The notes: generated from the letters alone by a model not told the origin. DNA of 64,000 nucleotides from Biomphalaria glabrata (GCF_947242115.1 NC_074711.1:8677934-8741933), one strand, 5' to 3'. Numbered from the stretch's first letter, positions 48,590 through 60,115 are shown. Program-made: numbers and translations.

Positions 48590-49165
48590 GGTTCTATTCG
48601 GTGCGTCAGTCGACTGCCAATTCTCAGTAGCATCCGCTCAATTCCAAATTTGTCTGCCAGCAGTCTCACCTCACTTAGAAGAAATAGTTTTCATGATGAA
48701 ACCAACAGCATTACGTTTATCTGAAAAGTTATTTAGGTCATTGATAACATGATTAAGTTTTGAGGCGGACAAAGGCTGCTTATGAAATTTTTGTTACAAA
48801 TCCTTGTCTGAGCACAGATATTACAGGGAAGCCATCGTAGTCTTGGACGAGTAGTGTATCCATAATGTATTCTTTGACACTAGACCCAAGACAGTGTTTT
48901 TCTCTGAACAACTTGGACAATGTCAATGAAGTCTTTTCGAATACAATCACCAACAACAAACCAAAGCCCAAAGACACAGCCTGAGATATCTACAGTTTCA
49001 TCAACAAAATACCCAGTAAATGCAGTTAATTCTTTATGATGAGGTCCGTATGTTTTTGTTTTAGATTTTTGCTGCTGCCAATGTCCCGTTTTGACTCGGA
49101 CGACGGTTAAAAAAGTTTGTAAACCCTCTACCATCGTAAGCTTTATAGAGCGCTAACACGAACCT
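48590..49165 (-). pseudogene. Fossil hAT-like transposase, second copy
   Basis: Same remnant as at 8985, here with a single copy of the segment that is doubled there. Readable parts include GYFVDETVDISG, GLWFVVGDCIRKDFIDIVQV and FGIERMLLRIGSRLTHR. Frames are interrupted. Confidence 0.5.
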
Positions 49166-49327
49166 TAACTCCACAAGACCTACATACATTTTATAAAATG
49201 ACTGAACTCTTCACTTTTGTTCAAAGAAATGTAAAAAAAATTATCAACATCGAAAGACAGCTGGTATAGATTTCTCTTCCATGGATAAGAAAAAAACTTT
49301 TCTTTATATTCTAGAGCTTTAATTAAA

Positions 49328-49575
49328 GGCGCGGTGGCTGAGCGGTAAGGCGCTTGACTTCTGAACCGTGGACCGGGGTTCGAATCCTGGTGAAGAATGG
49401 GATTTTTAATTTCGGGATCTTCGGGCGCCTCTGAGTCCACCCAGCTCAAATGGGTACCTGACATTAGTTAGGGAAAAGTAAAGGTGTTTGGTCGTTGTGC
49501 TGGCCACAATACACCCTTGTTAACCGTAGGCAAAAGAAACAGATGAAATCATCTGCCCTATAGACCACAAGGTCT
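49328..49575 (+). mobile_element. SINE, tRNA-derived
   Basis: Same insertion as at 9927 (ggtggctgagcgg head, ggttcgaatcc B box). Its tail ends early at ggtctg and joins sequence that in the first block lies about 740 bases further on. Confidence 0.8.
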
Positions 49576-51134
49576 GTTTTTTTTTTTACAAAGCTTATAT
49601 AAACTCACTCTGTCTGTCTGGTAAAAAGTTATACTTGTTATCTTCTCGACATCCAATCTCGAATCAAGCTAAAATTTCTTGCAATTATTTCTTTTACCTG
49701 ATAACACAAGAATAATTTTTTAAAAATAGTTCATTTGCTCTCGAGCATTTTAAAGAATTTTTACTTTACTTAAGCCTATTTAGTCATCTTTATAGTTCGA
49801 CTCTCTAAATTGTAATAAACAATTAACAACTATAAAATCCTCATTAGGTGTAAATACCTCACTAGCAGAGTCGGCCCGAGGAGGCGTTAGATTTTAGGAC
49901 ACTCACCTTTAAAAAAAAAAATTCCTGTAAAATCCACTCAGGTATCTCTTAATTTACCTCCTCCCTTATTTTTCAAGCTGGTCCAGATAAGTTGTAGGTA
50001 CATAGCAATGTGGGAGTGGTACGTGGGAGAAGGTATTCAGCTCAAGTCAATAATTTAACATTTCAATTCGTTTTTTTTAAATTAATAATACAAAAGAAGT
50101 ATACATAGATAGTGCAATATTTCAAATAATCCAATTTTATTATAATATGTAAACTGTTGCTGGGAGTATTACTAACCTACAAGTGCGGACTAAAATTGTT
50201 TGTCTGTTGTTTTATTATTTTTTGTTCTTGATATTTTTTCTGTTTCAAATTTTGTTTTCACACATCATCAGTTGTGTTTTAATAAATCTTATATCAACTC
50301 ACCCTGTCTGTCTGTCTGTCTGAAAAAAATGTGCACACGTGATTTCTCCCAAAGCTTATCTTAACTTCCTCTGTGCGTATAAAAAAAATTGTGTACACGA
50401 GATTTCTCAGACACCCAGTCACGGATCAATCTTAAATTGTGCACAATTAATATTCTTTTTATTGACAACACAAAAGCAATTATTTTTAAATTAATTATGT
50501 ATCGGTATTAACTTTTTTGTTTTGTATCTAGAAAAATGAAAAGCAATTGTAATTAATTGAAGTGATGGTATAAGCTGAATGAGTCCATTTTATAACTTTA
50601 TAGGTCGTCATCTGAGTCTAGTAAACACAAACCTGAAAAATAGTACAATATTATAAAAACCATAGATAACTATACAATCTTCCATGTTAATAAGCTCTCC
50701 ACTAGTACAGTTATTACTTTGTCGACTTAAAAGTCTGAGAAGACTTGAGCAATGAGTTTGATTTCAGGTCGTTCTCCCTTCTTTTATTTTTATAGATGCT
50801 TTTTTTTTTCTTGTTACTTTAGCTCCATTACATATTTAATTGCATGACTAATCCAATCGATATGATACAAGTATACTTCATATAAATGTTTTTTTTTTAT
50901 AATGTTACAAAAATATTTTCTTGTTATAATTTGTTCAAAAAATGAAAGAAATAATAGCATTATGAATTTATTTTAAAAAATTGCAGACCAAAAGAGTGGC
51001 TGATAGTCGAAAAGTCCTAATGATTTTAACAATTTTGTTCTTGTGAATTAAAACCAAAGCTACCCTTTCTTTTCTAGCTTCTCTCAGATACTAAAGTACC
51101 AATCAAAATTTTTTCTTCTTATCTTATATAATAA
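49576..51134. other. AT-rich spacer downstream of gene G
   Basis: No gene seen. Collinear with parts of 10905-12503 and, from about 50545 to 50930, with 17030 and 22970. Confidence 0.6.
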
Positions 51135-51430
51135 TGACGTTACTTCCAAAAAAAAAAAATAGGATTACGTCTTTTGTGTCATGCATCGAGTCATGCATGT
51201 TAACAATTGACTTAAATTCTGCCAGGTCACAGAATTTCCTGTCTGGCTCAGTCAACCCATTCCATGTTTTAATAGCACTAGGGATGAAGGAGTATTTGTA
51301 CAAATTTGTCCTAGCATATGGAACGAGAAAAATGCCTTTATCTTTGTGTCTTTCTCAGTATTTTATTAGATTTTGTTTTTGTATTTAAAGATTATGCTTC
51401 AGTGTTTTATAAATAATTGCTACTTTACTT
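51135..51430 (+). repeat. Dispersed repeat downstream of gene G
   Basis: Copy of the repeat at 12504, with the palindrome catgcatcgagtcatgcatg intact. Confidence 0.65.
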
Positions 51431-51716
51431 TTGAGTGTTCTCTTATGAAGGCTATCTAAATTTAAGTATTTGTAAACTTAGTTTTTAGCTAATGGAAAAA
51501 TAGACAAACGAATAAATACATAAAAGAAAATTATTCATTCAATTCATAAATATTTTATTGATTACTACATTAGAGCATACAGAATAAAAAAAATAATAAT
51601 GCATTTAAAAAATCCATAAGATAAAAATTTGGCGATAAAATATATTCAGTAAATAGTTATAATTGTAACAAAACATAATTTTAATGGCTACAAATAAAAC
51701 ATCAACTAATTTATTG

Positions 51717-53595
51717 TCACATATTTAGTAGTTCAAGTATTTCACTATCTGAACACAAACATTCAGCGTTATGTCCATCCTCGTCTCTCAGATCAACATC
51801 TGCATTGTAAGATAATAAACTCTCCACGGCTTCTATGAAACCATTTTGAGCGGCTATCATCAAGGCAGTCGTGCCACTCTTGTGGATTGGCTTTCTATAG
51901 TTCACATCCGCGCCGTTTTCCAGCAAAATATTAACTGTTTCGCAACTGTAAGACTCTATAGCCAAAATTAGGGCGCTCTTTCCGTCAAAGCCACTGACCT
52001 TGTTGACATCAGCGCCTTCTTGAATTAAGGCTGAGACAACTAAAGGCTTATTGAACTGAGCAGCCAACATGAGAGCTGTATAGTCCCATTGGTCCGTGAT
52101 GTCTATGGCTGCTTTATATTTCAGAAGCTGTCTTACGATGTAGACATTGCCTGCAATAGCTGCGTGCATCAGGGGAGTCATCCCATACCTACTGTCAACA
52201 CTGTTGACATCAGCGCCTTTCTTAATGAGGTGAGTGATGACAGCATCCCTGTTGGAAGAGGCAGCAAGTGACAAGGGCAGGTAACCGTTTGCACATTTCT
52301 GGTTAACTGATGCCCCATGGTCAATCAAAAGTTTTATTATTTTTGTATCAGTTAGGAACTCGGCGTCCCATCTTTCTGAGCCTATGACAAGGCTGGGGTG
52401 AAATCCTCCCTTCAGCGCCACATGAAGCACGTTGTCTTGTGAAGGCTTAGTAGGAGTTTTGGCACTAGCTTCACATTCCAGCAACAGCTCAACAGTTTGG
52501 TAAGAATTAGACAGAACAGCAGCCTTGAGTGGTGTGAAGTCTTCAATGGAAGTCTCGTTGACGTCAGCTCCATTACGAAGTAGCAGACACACGATACGGC
52601 TATCGCCTGCCAGGCAAGCCTTAATGAATGCTTGTTTTATGATCTTTTCGCCATAGTATGTTGTCCTGCGTATCTGTGTACCAATAATGTTGGCCACACT
52701 CACGTGATCTCCTCTTTCAATTGCTGCATTTATATTCTCCATGGTATATTTCATTTGGTCCTTCAAACACTTGTCGCTGCAGAAAAAAAAACAACACATA
52801 AAGTCTTCAATTAATTACTTTTATTTTATTAGTAAATGTAAAAACCTATACATATAATACATTTTTGCAGAGAAACAAAATTGTTGATCCAAAAATTTAA
52901 TTTACATAAGTGTCAATTTAAATATTCTTAAATCAAATCAGTACTGAAGCGACTATGGGTAAAACTTGTAAAGTACTATGAAGCAACTCATAGAGGACTA
53001 TGAAACAACACATAGAGCAAGAAGGTTTCCTTTTCAGGCCTAGCGACAAATGGGGCAGATGATGTAATGGTAATTTGTTTCTGTGGTTTGTAGTTAACAA
53101 GGTTTTTATGTGGTCAGCACAACGACCAACTGCCATTACTTTTCGACAGCTAATGTCAGGTACCCATTTAAGGTGGGTGCACTCAGAGGCGCCCTTAAAA
53201 TCCCGAAATAAAAAATCCCAGTATTTACCAGGATTCGATCTCGAGTCCCAAGGCTTGCGAATAATAACTTCAATGAAATTATATTTTTAATTTTTTATTT
53301 ACTTAAATGCAACTAAAATATGAAAATGACTATTAATTAAAGAATCAAATTGCTACTGTTATTTTATTAACAACAGTAGTGTGAGAGAATCACTCAGACG
53401 ATTATTTGGAATTGATAGAGGAATAATTAAGTGTGAAAAACGCTTAGACTTTAACTTTTACTTTTATTGTATTAGTTTCCTGACTATATTTTATAATTAT
53501 ATGAGAAAAATATGATTAACTTACTTGTCCGAAGCAGAAAATTCTCTTTTCAAGGCTCTAGATTTGTGCAGTGTTGAGTTTAAGCTTTTCTCCAT
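51717..53595 (-). CDS. Ankyrin-repeat protein, gene G (type 2)
   Basis: Coding exons 53525-53595 and 51717-52776 predict 376 aa, uninterrupted. Non-coding exon from 54300; poly(A) signal at 51554-51559. Distinct residues: SYSCETVNILLE (Ser and Glu for Cys and Asp), YGEKIIKQAF for YGKKIMKQAF and EDGHNAECL for EDGHTAECL. It shares ASAKTPTKPS and the NETSIEDF segment with gene B, as expected for the B partner in the duplicated block. Its promoter has the longest repeat array. Confidence 0.88.
53025..53259 (-). mobile_element. SINE in intron 2 of gene G
   Basis: Same insertion as at 14397. Confidence 0.7.
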
Positions 53596-53836
53596 GATAT
53601 TATCTGCAAAATTAAGAATAAAAATATATTTTAAATAAATTTGAATTTAAAATTTCTTACACACTTGCAAACATAAAACAAAATGAATAAATAACATTAA
53701 CATCGATTATAAAAATAATCGCAGAGGAAAGAAATAGCATGGAGTTTTACATTTAGCAATATTGATAATAGTTTTCAATATTATAATAATATAATAATTT
53801 TCTAAGGAAAGTTTGTAATTTATAAGATAATATTAT

Positions 53837-54090
53837 AAAGGGGCGATGTGAGTGAGCAGCAAAGCGCTTGTCTTTCGAATTGGCGTTCCAGGTTCGAATA
53901 TTAATGCGGACTGGGATTTTTAATTTCGGGATCTTTGGGCGCCTCTAAGTCCACCCAGCTAGAATGAGTACCTAACATTAGATGGAGAAAAGTAAAGGCT
54001 TACCACATGATACCCTCGTTAATCGTGGGCCACAGAAACAGATGACCTTTACATTATCTCCCCACAGATTGTAAAGTCTGAATGGGGTAA
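53837..54090 (+). mobile_element. SINE in intron 1 of gene G
   Basis: Same insertion as at 15283. Confidence 0.7.
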
Positions 54091-54443
54091 CTATTATACT
54101 ATATATTTATCTTTTACTGATAGAAAATGGTAACTACAACAAACTTTTAAAAATGTGTCTTTTATTTTTGGTCAACACTTATCAAGGTGACACATCTGCC
54201 AGCTAGCTTCTAATTATTAATTTTACAATATAACTAAAGTCATGAAAGTTAACTATTGAAAAAATAAAAAAATATATATATTTTAAAAAATTTACTTACC
54301 AGTGTGAATTTTGATGTTTAAAACTCGGAGATCGTTTCTTAAGCGAGAAATAATTTCCTAATTACTAAAAGGCACAAAAACAATCCAGTACGAATAACAT
54401 AAGCTGCAAGTCAGAGTAACGAATTGAAGTGTGTCTACATCCG

Positions 54444-54560
54444 TTTATATACCACATTTGGTTGTCTACGTCATACCCTGTATTTTTTTGCGCCTTTTTA
54501 TCACACTGACCACACTGACCAATCGTAATGCACTATAGAGATAAGACAACAACGTGTCAA
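54444..54560 (-). promoter_or_regulatory. Core promoter of gene G
   Basis: TATATAAA at 54444-54451, TGACGTAG at 54466-54473, inverted CCAAT near 54520, GATA near 54540. The stretch between the GATA site and the first repeat is shorter than in sisters (acaacaacgtgtcaaaagcg). Confidence 0.7.
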
Positions 54561-54576
54561 AAGCGACGACTTATGT

Positions 54577-54845
54577 CATTCCCGCGGTCACAACTCAGGG
54601 AACAAAAGATCGCCGCGGTCACCACTCGAGGAACAAAAGAGAGCCTCGGTCACCACTCAGGGAACAAAAGTTCGCCGCGGTCACCACTCAGGGAACAAAA
54701 GATCGCCGCGGTCACCACTCAGGGAACAATAGATCGCCGCGGTCACAACTCGAGGAACAAAAGATCGCCGCGGTCACAATCAGGGAACAAAAGATCGCTG
54801 CGGTCACCACTCGAGGAACAAAAGATCGCCGCGGTCACTGAAGTC
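54577..54845. repeat. Promoter minisatellite of gene G (about 8.5 units of 31 bases)
   Basis: The longest copy of the array. Most units read atcgccgcggtcaccactc, then aggg or gagg, then aacaaaag. Single-unit variants include agagcctcggtcacc and ttcgccgcgg, and one unit is one base shorter. The array also gives short basic open frames that are by-products of the repeat. Confidence 0.9.
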
Positions 54846-55308
54846 CTGTGAGGTCCAGTGCACAATACCTACCCTTCAGATACACGGGAAGATTTGTTTA
54901 TGCAGCTATCAAAATAAACTGACTCTCCAACCCTGGACAATAGAAGGAGCGGCATAAAAAAATAAACTACTTGTACAACGTTATACTACAGAACAAAAGC
55001 TTATCAGTAAAAAGTTGACATTTGTTTGTGCAGCTATTTAAATAGAGTGGATTTATCAAACGCGTAGGAAAACAATGAAACAAATTCATATATTCCACGT
55101 CCACAGTGAAAAGTACATAGTTGTGTTCTTTTTTACATTCAAACCAGCACAAAACCAAGTAAACAATTAAACGTCTTTAGGGGTCCGAAAAGAATAAAAA
55201 TTTACAAGACTGTCGAACTAGAAAAAAAATGCAAACCTTATATTAAGTGTAATTGTATCAAAACGTTTGGATCAGTCATTTAATTATTTTGTGATACTAA
55301 TAGATTTA
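54846..55308. other. Flank upstream of gene G
   Basis: Collinear with 27166-27614 upstream of gene D. No gene seen; ends at the Gypsy target site. Confidence 0.6.
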
Positions 55309-55313
55309 GACTA

Positions 55314-55485
55314 TGTGGTGAAATAGTTGCTATTTGTTTATGTTTGTGTAACGTCGTGAAAATGTGTTCACAACATTGATCTAGTGTGCTACAGTCCAAG
55401 TCTCTTTCGTCAGTTCATGTGTCGTTCTAGTTTAATAAAGCCTTGTTTTAGGTTACTAGACAGTGTTCCTTTATTTCTTATTACA
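55314..55485 (+). repeat. 5' LTR of the Gypsy element
   Basis: Begins TGTGGTG and ends TTACA. It has an initiator-like TCAGTT at 55410-55415 and AATAAA at 55434-55439. Very short for a Gypsy LTR. Confidence 0.9.
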
Positions 55486-55594
55486 ATTTATTAAACTAGA
55501 AATTTTCAATTCCATGGATCTATGTGCCTCACGTATCTTTTTTGGATTTTCGTTCAACACTATTCTCAGTCTGTAAGTAAAAGTAGTAATACAA

Positions 55595-56800
55595 ATGGAA
55601 CGTCTATTTAGGCCAAAAGAGCTAGACATAGAGCCTAGCTCGCCATCGGCTGCCGAGAAGTGGCTGCACTGGCTGAGAACATTTGAGAATTTCATCTCCT
55701 CAGTCTCTCATTGCGAGATTGACAAAAAGAAATTACTAGAAAACTACGTTTCTTCGAGCGTATTTCAGTACATAAGTGAGTGTACAACGTTCGAAGAATC
55801 AATCAAAGTTCTACAAAATGTCTACGTGAAGCCTAAAAGCGAAATTTTTGCACGGCACATGATAACTCTTTGTCGACAAGAGAACGGACAAACCGTTGAC
55901 TCCTTCCTACTTAAGCTTAAAAGTATGGCCAAAGACTGTGACTTCAAAGCTGTCACCGCTGAAGAACACAGAGATATCTTCGTAAGAAACGCCTTCATTA
56001 CTGGACTGGCTTCAAACAGCATAAGGCTGCGACTCTTAGAGAAATCTACTCTAACTCTACAGTGCGCCTATGAAGAGGCAAGGCAACTTGAATATGCCCA
56101 TAACCATGCCATGGCGTATAACATCCACTCTGAAACTCCCTGTGGAGCTAGCGCCGACGAGGAGAGGCTTTCTCCAATGACAAAAGTAGAACACGAGGTG
56201 AGTGCGGCGACTAGTAAAAGATGTTTCTTTTGTGGAAACAGCCCACATCAACGCTTTAGATGTCCGGCCCGTGACGCTACATGCAACTTGTGCGGTAAGA
56301 GGGGCCATTTCCAGAAAGTCTGTAAATCGACCAGACAGACACTCAAATCTACAACCTCAGCCATAGTGAAAGCAGATGATGACACGTCTCGGACTACAAC
56401 CGTTGGATCTTCCTGGGCATCGACACCAGCGTCCGGTCTTACTAAATCTACTATTTCAATACTCGTCAATGGAGTACAATTGAAGGCTCTCGTAGATACG
56501 GGGAGCAGTGAAAGCTATATATCTTCTTCAATTGCTAAAAGGTACAAATGGAAATTAGAAACGTCCAGAAACAGAATCTACATGGCCTCTACACATCTTT
56601 CTCGCACTACTCACGGCCATATTTTCGCTAAAATAAAGTACAAAGATGAACAATATGAAAGTGTTAAGCTCTCACTACTAGATGGACTAGTATCTGATGT
56701 AATCTTAGGGCTAGATTTCATCAGCCAGCACGAAAAACTGATGATCCCATTTGAAGGATTGCACCTCCCTCGACATAAAAACGCAAAAACACGAACTTGA
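55595..56800 (+). CDS. Gypsy gag and protease part
   Basis: A 401-aa open frame. Residues 1-170 look like a retrotransposon gag (KWLHWLRTFENFI, then AEEHRDIFVRNAFITGL). Two CCHC-type zinc knuckles follow at about 209-242 (CFFCGNSPHQRFRC, CNLCGKRGHFQKVC), and an aspartic protease with ALVDTGSSESYI at about 297-308 and a later VILGLDFI flap-end motif. Capsid-like packaging and polyprotein cleavage are the family's known roles. Element fossil. Confidence 0.88.
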   Translation: MERLFRPKELDIEPSSPSAAEKWLHWLRTFENFISSVSHCEIDKKKLLENYVSSSVFQYISECTTFEESIKVLQNVYVKPKSEIFARHMITLCRQENGQTVDSFLLKLKSMAKDCDFKAVTAEEHRDIFVRNAFITGLASNSIRLRLLEKSTLTLQCAYEEARQLEYAHNHAMAYNIHSETPCGASADEERLSPMTKVEHEVSAATSKRCFFCGNSPHQRFRCPARDATCNLCGKRGHFQKVCKSTRQTLKSTTSAIVKADDDTSRTTTVGSSWASTPASGLTKSTISILVNGVQLKALVDTGSSESYISSSIAKRYKWKLETSRNRIYMASTHLSRTTHGHIFAKIKYKDEQYESVKLSLLDGLVSDVILGLDFISQHEKLMIPFEGLHLPRHKNAKTRT

Positions 56801-57113
56801 AAACGCTGCTGTGTCGACGATAGACTACAATCGACCACTAACAGTCGAAACAGATGCCTCTGACATTGCGATTGCCGCCACTCTTAATCAAGACGGCCGT
56901 CCTGTCGCCTTCTTTTCAAGAACACTCACTAATAGTGAACGCAGACACTCAGCAGTGGAAAAGGAAGCATACGCTATCGTAGAAGCCCTGAGAAAATGGC
57001 AACATTACCTTATCAGCAGACCCTTCACATTGGTTACAGATCAACGCTCAGTGTCTTTTATGTTTGACCAGCAGAACAAGGGCAAGATCAAAAACGAAAA
57101 GATTCAAAGATAG
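56751..57113 (+). pseudogene. Gypsy RNase H part
   Basis: Reads LTVETDASDIAIAATLNQDG, VAFFSRTLTNSERRHSAVEK and LVTDQRSVSFMF, the usual RNase H block that follows reverse transcriptase in Ty3/Gypsy pol. The reverse transcriptase part is not seen, so this is a remnant. Confidence 0.85.
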
Positions 57114-57212
57114 CGACTGGAGCTTAGTTGTTTCCAATATGACGTCATATATCGACCCGGGAAACAAAACGCTGCGGCGGATACCTTTTCAAGGAACCAC
57201 TTTGCGTCAGCA

Positions 57213-58370
57213 ATGACTGGAGAAGACCTCAAACTGTTACACAACAACCTCTGTCACCCAGGGGTCACGAGACTCCTCCATTTCGTTCGGACCAAGAACT
57301 TACCTTTTTCCTGCGAGGACGTCCGCAAAGTGGTAAACCAATGTAAAACTTGCGCTGAACTGAAGCCTAGATTCTTCAAACAGTTTTCAGGCACCCTCAT
57401 CAAAGCTACCCAACCATTTCAGAGAGTAAGCATTGATTTTAAGGGGCCACTCCCATCTGCTACTCACAATAAATACTTATTAACAATGGTGGATGAGTAC
57501 TCACTCTTCCCATTTGCCTACCCATGTCCCGATATGTCCTCATCCACTGTCATAAAGTGTTTAAATCAGCTGTTTTCCTTTGTTGGGATGCATGAGTACG
57601 TCCATTCTGACAGAGGTACGTCCTTTATGTCGAGGGAGGTGCAATCCTTTCTGCACGAGAGGGGAATAGCTATAAGTAGAACAACCGCCTTTAATCCTTC
57701 AGGCAACGGACAAATTGAACGACTAAACAAAACTCTATGGAACGCTGTTACTTTAGCACTGAAAGACCTCGATCTCCCGATCTCGAGATGGGAGCTTGTC
57801 TTGAACCAGGCCCTATACTCGATTAGATCATTACTATCTACGGCAACAAACGAAACTCCACATGAGAGAGTTTTCCGGTTCAACCGGAATTCCTCCTTCG
57901 GGATATCTATCCCCACTTGGCTATCTAGCCCAGGTAGAGTGTTGCTGAGAAGAGAGAACCGATCTTCAAAGTATGATCCTCTCACGGAGGAAGTCGAATT
58001 GCTGATGTGCAACCCCCAATATGCTGTCGTACGGTTGCCCAGCGGTAAAGAGGAGACGGTCTCTCTAAGACGCTTGGCTCCCACCCCCTCCCCATCCACA
58101 ACAACAAGTGAACCTTCGTTCTTCCCTCAGGGTGAGGATAATGAATATCCTCCAGAAACTCAAAACACGGAAGTACCAGTCAACACCCCTACGGTGATAC
58201 AAGAAAGGAAAGAACCCCTGGTAGGCTCTGAGGACCTCCGAGCGCTTCCTCTTGAAAATACCCCACTTGACGCTCAGGAACTCACTAGTGACTCCCAAAC
58301 TGTAGAACAGGATAGTCAACCCCGTTACAACTTGAGAGAGAGAAGAACCAGACCGAACTATAGAGTCTAG
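57213..58370 (+). CDS. Gypsy integrase part
   Basis: A 385-aa open frame with an HHCC zinc-binding start (LLHNNLCHPG ... CKTCAEL), then the integrase core with acidic residues in SIDFKGP, VHSDRGTSF and GNGQIERLNKTLW. It ends with a GPY/F-like region (PQYAVVRLPSGKEETVSLRR) and an acidic tail finishing YNLRERRTRPNYRV. No chromodomain is seen. The first residue shown may not be a true start because integrase is normally cut from a polyprotein. Confidence 0.85.
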   Translation: MTGEDLKLLHNNLCHPGVTRLLHFVRTKNLPFSCEDVRKVVNQCKTCAELKPRFFKQFSGTLIKATQPFQRVSIDFKGPLPSATHNKYLLTMVDEYSLFPFAYPCPDMSSSTVIKCLNQLFSFVGMHEYVHSDRGTSFMSREVQSFLHERGIAISRTTAFNPSGNGQIERLNKTLWNAVTLALKDLDLPISRWELVLNQALYSIRSLLSTATNETPHERVFRFNRNSSFGISIPTWLSSPGRVLLRRENRSSKYDPLTEEVELLMCNPQYAVVRLPSGKEETVSLRRLAPTPSPSTTTSEPSFFPQGEDNEYPPETQNTEVPVNTPTVIQERKEPLVGSEDLRALPLENTPLDAQELTSDSQTVEQDSQPRYNLRERRTRPNYRV

Positions 58371-58710
58371 AGTTGTTCCTTTATTGCACTACATATGTTC
58401 TACATAAACTGGCATTGTTTATCTCTTGCTACTGATATTAGAGTTTACTTTTCACTTACTTACGTACATGTCTACTTACTACACTATTTGTTAATATTTA
58501 AAACAGAAACTAGTAATTGTTTATAAGTCATACAACAGATACTGGTTTTTAGGTTTCTTTGCATCACCATTCACTATTGTTTACAAGAGAAATTAATATT
58601 TCGACACTATTTATTGATCTATTGTATTACAGGCACTGGCATTCTCTTTTATTTATGCTATTGGCCTACTATATTACTATACTTGCTATTTTAATTCTAG
58701 GCGGGGTGAA

Positions 58711-58882
58711 TGTGGTGAAATAGTTGCTATTTGTTTATGTTTGTGTAACGTCGTGAGAATGTGTTCACAACATTGATCTAGTGTGCTACAGTCCAAGTCT
58801 CTTTCGTCAGTTCATGTGTCGTTCTAGTTTAATAAAGCCTTGTTTTAGGTTACTAGACAGTGTTCCTTTATTTCTTATTACA
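58711..58882 (+). repeat. 3' LTR of the Gypsy element
   Basis: Same as the 5' LTR except one base (gagaatg for gaaaatg). Followed by GACTA, which continues the host sequence found uninterrupted near 27615. Confidence 0.9.
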
Positions 58883-58887
58883 GACTA

Positions 58888-60115
58888 ACAATTATAAATA
58901 TGTGAGATTAAACATAATTTTACCAATTGTTTTTGTTTAGCGCAACGTCATGCCTTTAGCTTTCTCGATGTTTTTATATCCTATCATTAGTTTGGACCAG
59001 TTGGGAATAGTAAAGAGAGGGGGGAGAGAGAAAGTGGCAAAGCTTATGTAGTTTATTAAGAACAAAATTATGGTACGATTTGAATTTGAACTCGAGGGCT
59101 TACGCCTCCTCAAGCCAATACAATAACCACTGTACCAGTTTTAAATGCTTATGAAAAATAGAATGTTTCTTTACCTGTTGTCAGTTTCAAACTGTAAAGC
59201 AACAACCTAAGTCTTTAAACAACGTATAAAGAAGACTAATTTAATTTGTAACGACACATTAGTCAGTTGCAATATATTTTCTTTTGTTTAATACCTTTGT
59301 TTTGTTAGGTAAAAGAAATAATTGTGCAAAAATTTCAACTTGAACCAAAATTGTGCGTTGGAGAAAAAACATTTTAAAATTTGTATCAGACAAACAGATA
59401 GACAGACAGTGTGAGTTGATTTTTTTTATTCTTTACACATCAGAAAAATATTTATAAAAACTAAATCTTTAAAAAATCCAATGTAATTGCTAGAAAATAT
59501 TTATCGAACATGAAATAACATTGACTTGTTTAAATTTGAAACATTTTTAGAATATTTAAAATACCTTGAACACGCTCAACAACCTATCGTATACAGAATT
59601 GTATTTCATTGCTACTGCCTCCATTTTTGTTAATAATGTTGATGATCATTAAGTCTACAAGTCCAAATGTCATCTCTGTCTGTGGTTCCTATCTGGGAGA
59701 AAAGGTCACCAACCATTGGCGTAGCCTTTTTAGGAGCCCATGTATTTGACATTGGCATTGGCGTAATATATAATTTTAATGTAAAAAAAAAGGTTTCGAA
59801 CACTCATTTGGGGGCGCCCCTCTAGTGGGGGCCTAGGGGGATTTTCTAATCCCCCCCCCACTATAGCTTCGCAACTAGATCTAAAAGTCAGATAAAGTAA
59901 AGCTTATCTGTTTCTTTGGCTGAGGGTTAAACGTCGTGTCATATATCCAGCACAACGAACTTTATTTTCCTTAACGAAAGATTTTAAAATCCAATCCATC
60001 AACCGAGATCCTTATATAATACAGACGTGACTTCAAAAAAGAAGATGATTACGTCCTACGCGTGATGCTCGATCCCTGGGTCACCTAGCGCTTTACCACA
60101 CTAAAAAAAATATTC
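58888..60115. other. Duplicated flank, continued after the Gypsy element
   Basis: Collinear with 27620-28645. Carries the reversed SINE fragment (about 59875-60000) and the GC-rich repeat piece at about 59715-59870. No gene seen. Confidence 0.6.

Larger units (their letters stand above)
55314..58882 (+). mobile_element. Broken Ty3/Gypsy LTR retrotransposon
   Basis: A 3,569-base element with 172-base direct LTRs (55314-55485, 58711-58882) that differ at one base, and a 5-base target duplication GACTA (55309-55313, 58883-58887). The uninterrupted site is at about 27615 in the D flank. In order it holds a gag and protease part, an RNase H part and an integrase part. The reverse transcriptase core is not seen, and the coding region is broken in about two or more places. 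The primer-binding site (55487-55501) is complementary to its own LTR (55425-55439), not to an obvious tRNA. A purine-rich aggcggggtgaa lies before the 3' LTR. Clade not assigned; young by LTR likeness. Confidence 0.92.

Noticed and set aside
54528-54851. Basic open frames with repeated NKRSPRS or AAVTT peptides
   Set aside because: Two frames are open across the 31-base promoter repeat; they are a by-product of repeat periodicity.
57566-58099. 177-aa minus-strand frame
   Set aside because: Antisense to the integrase part of the Gypsy element and without recognisable motifs.
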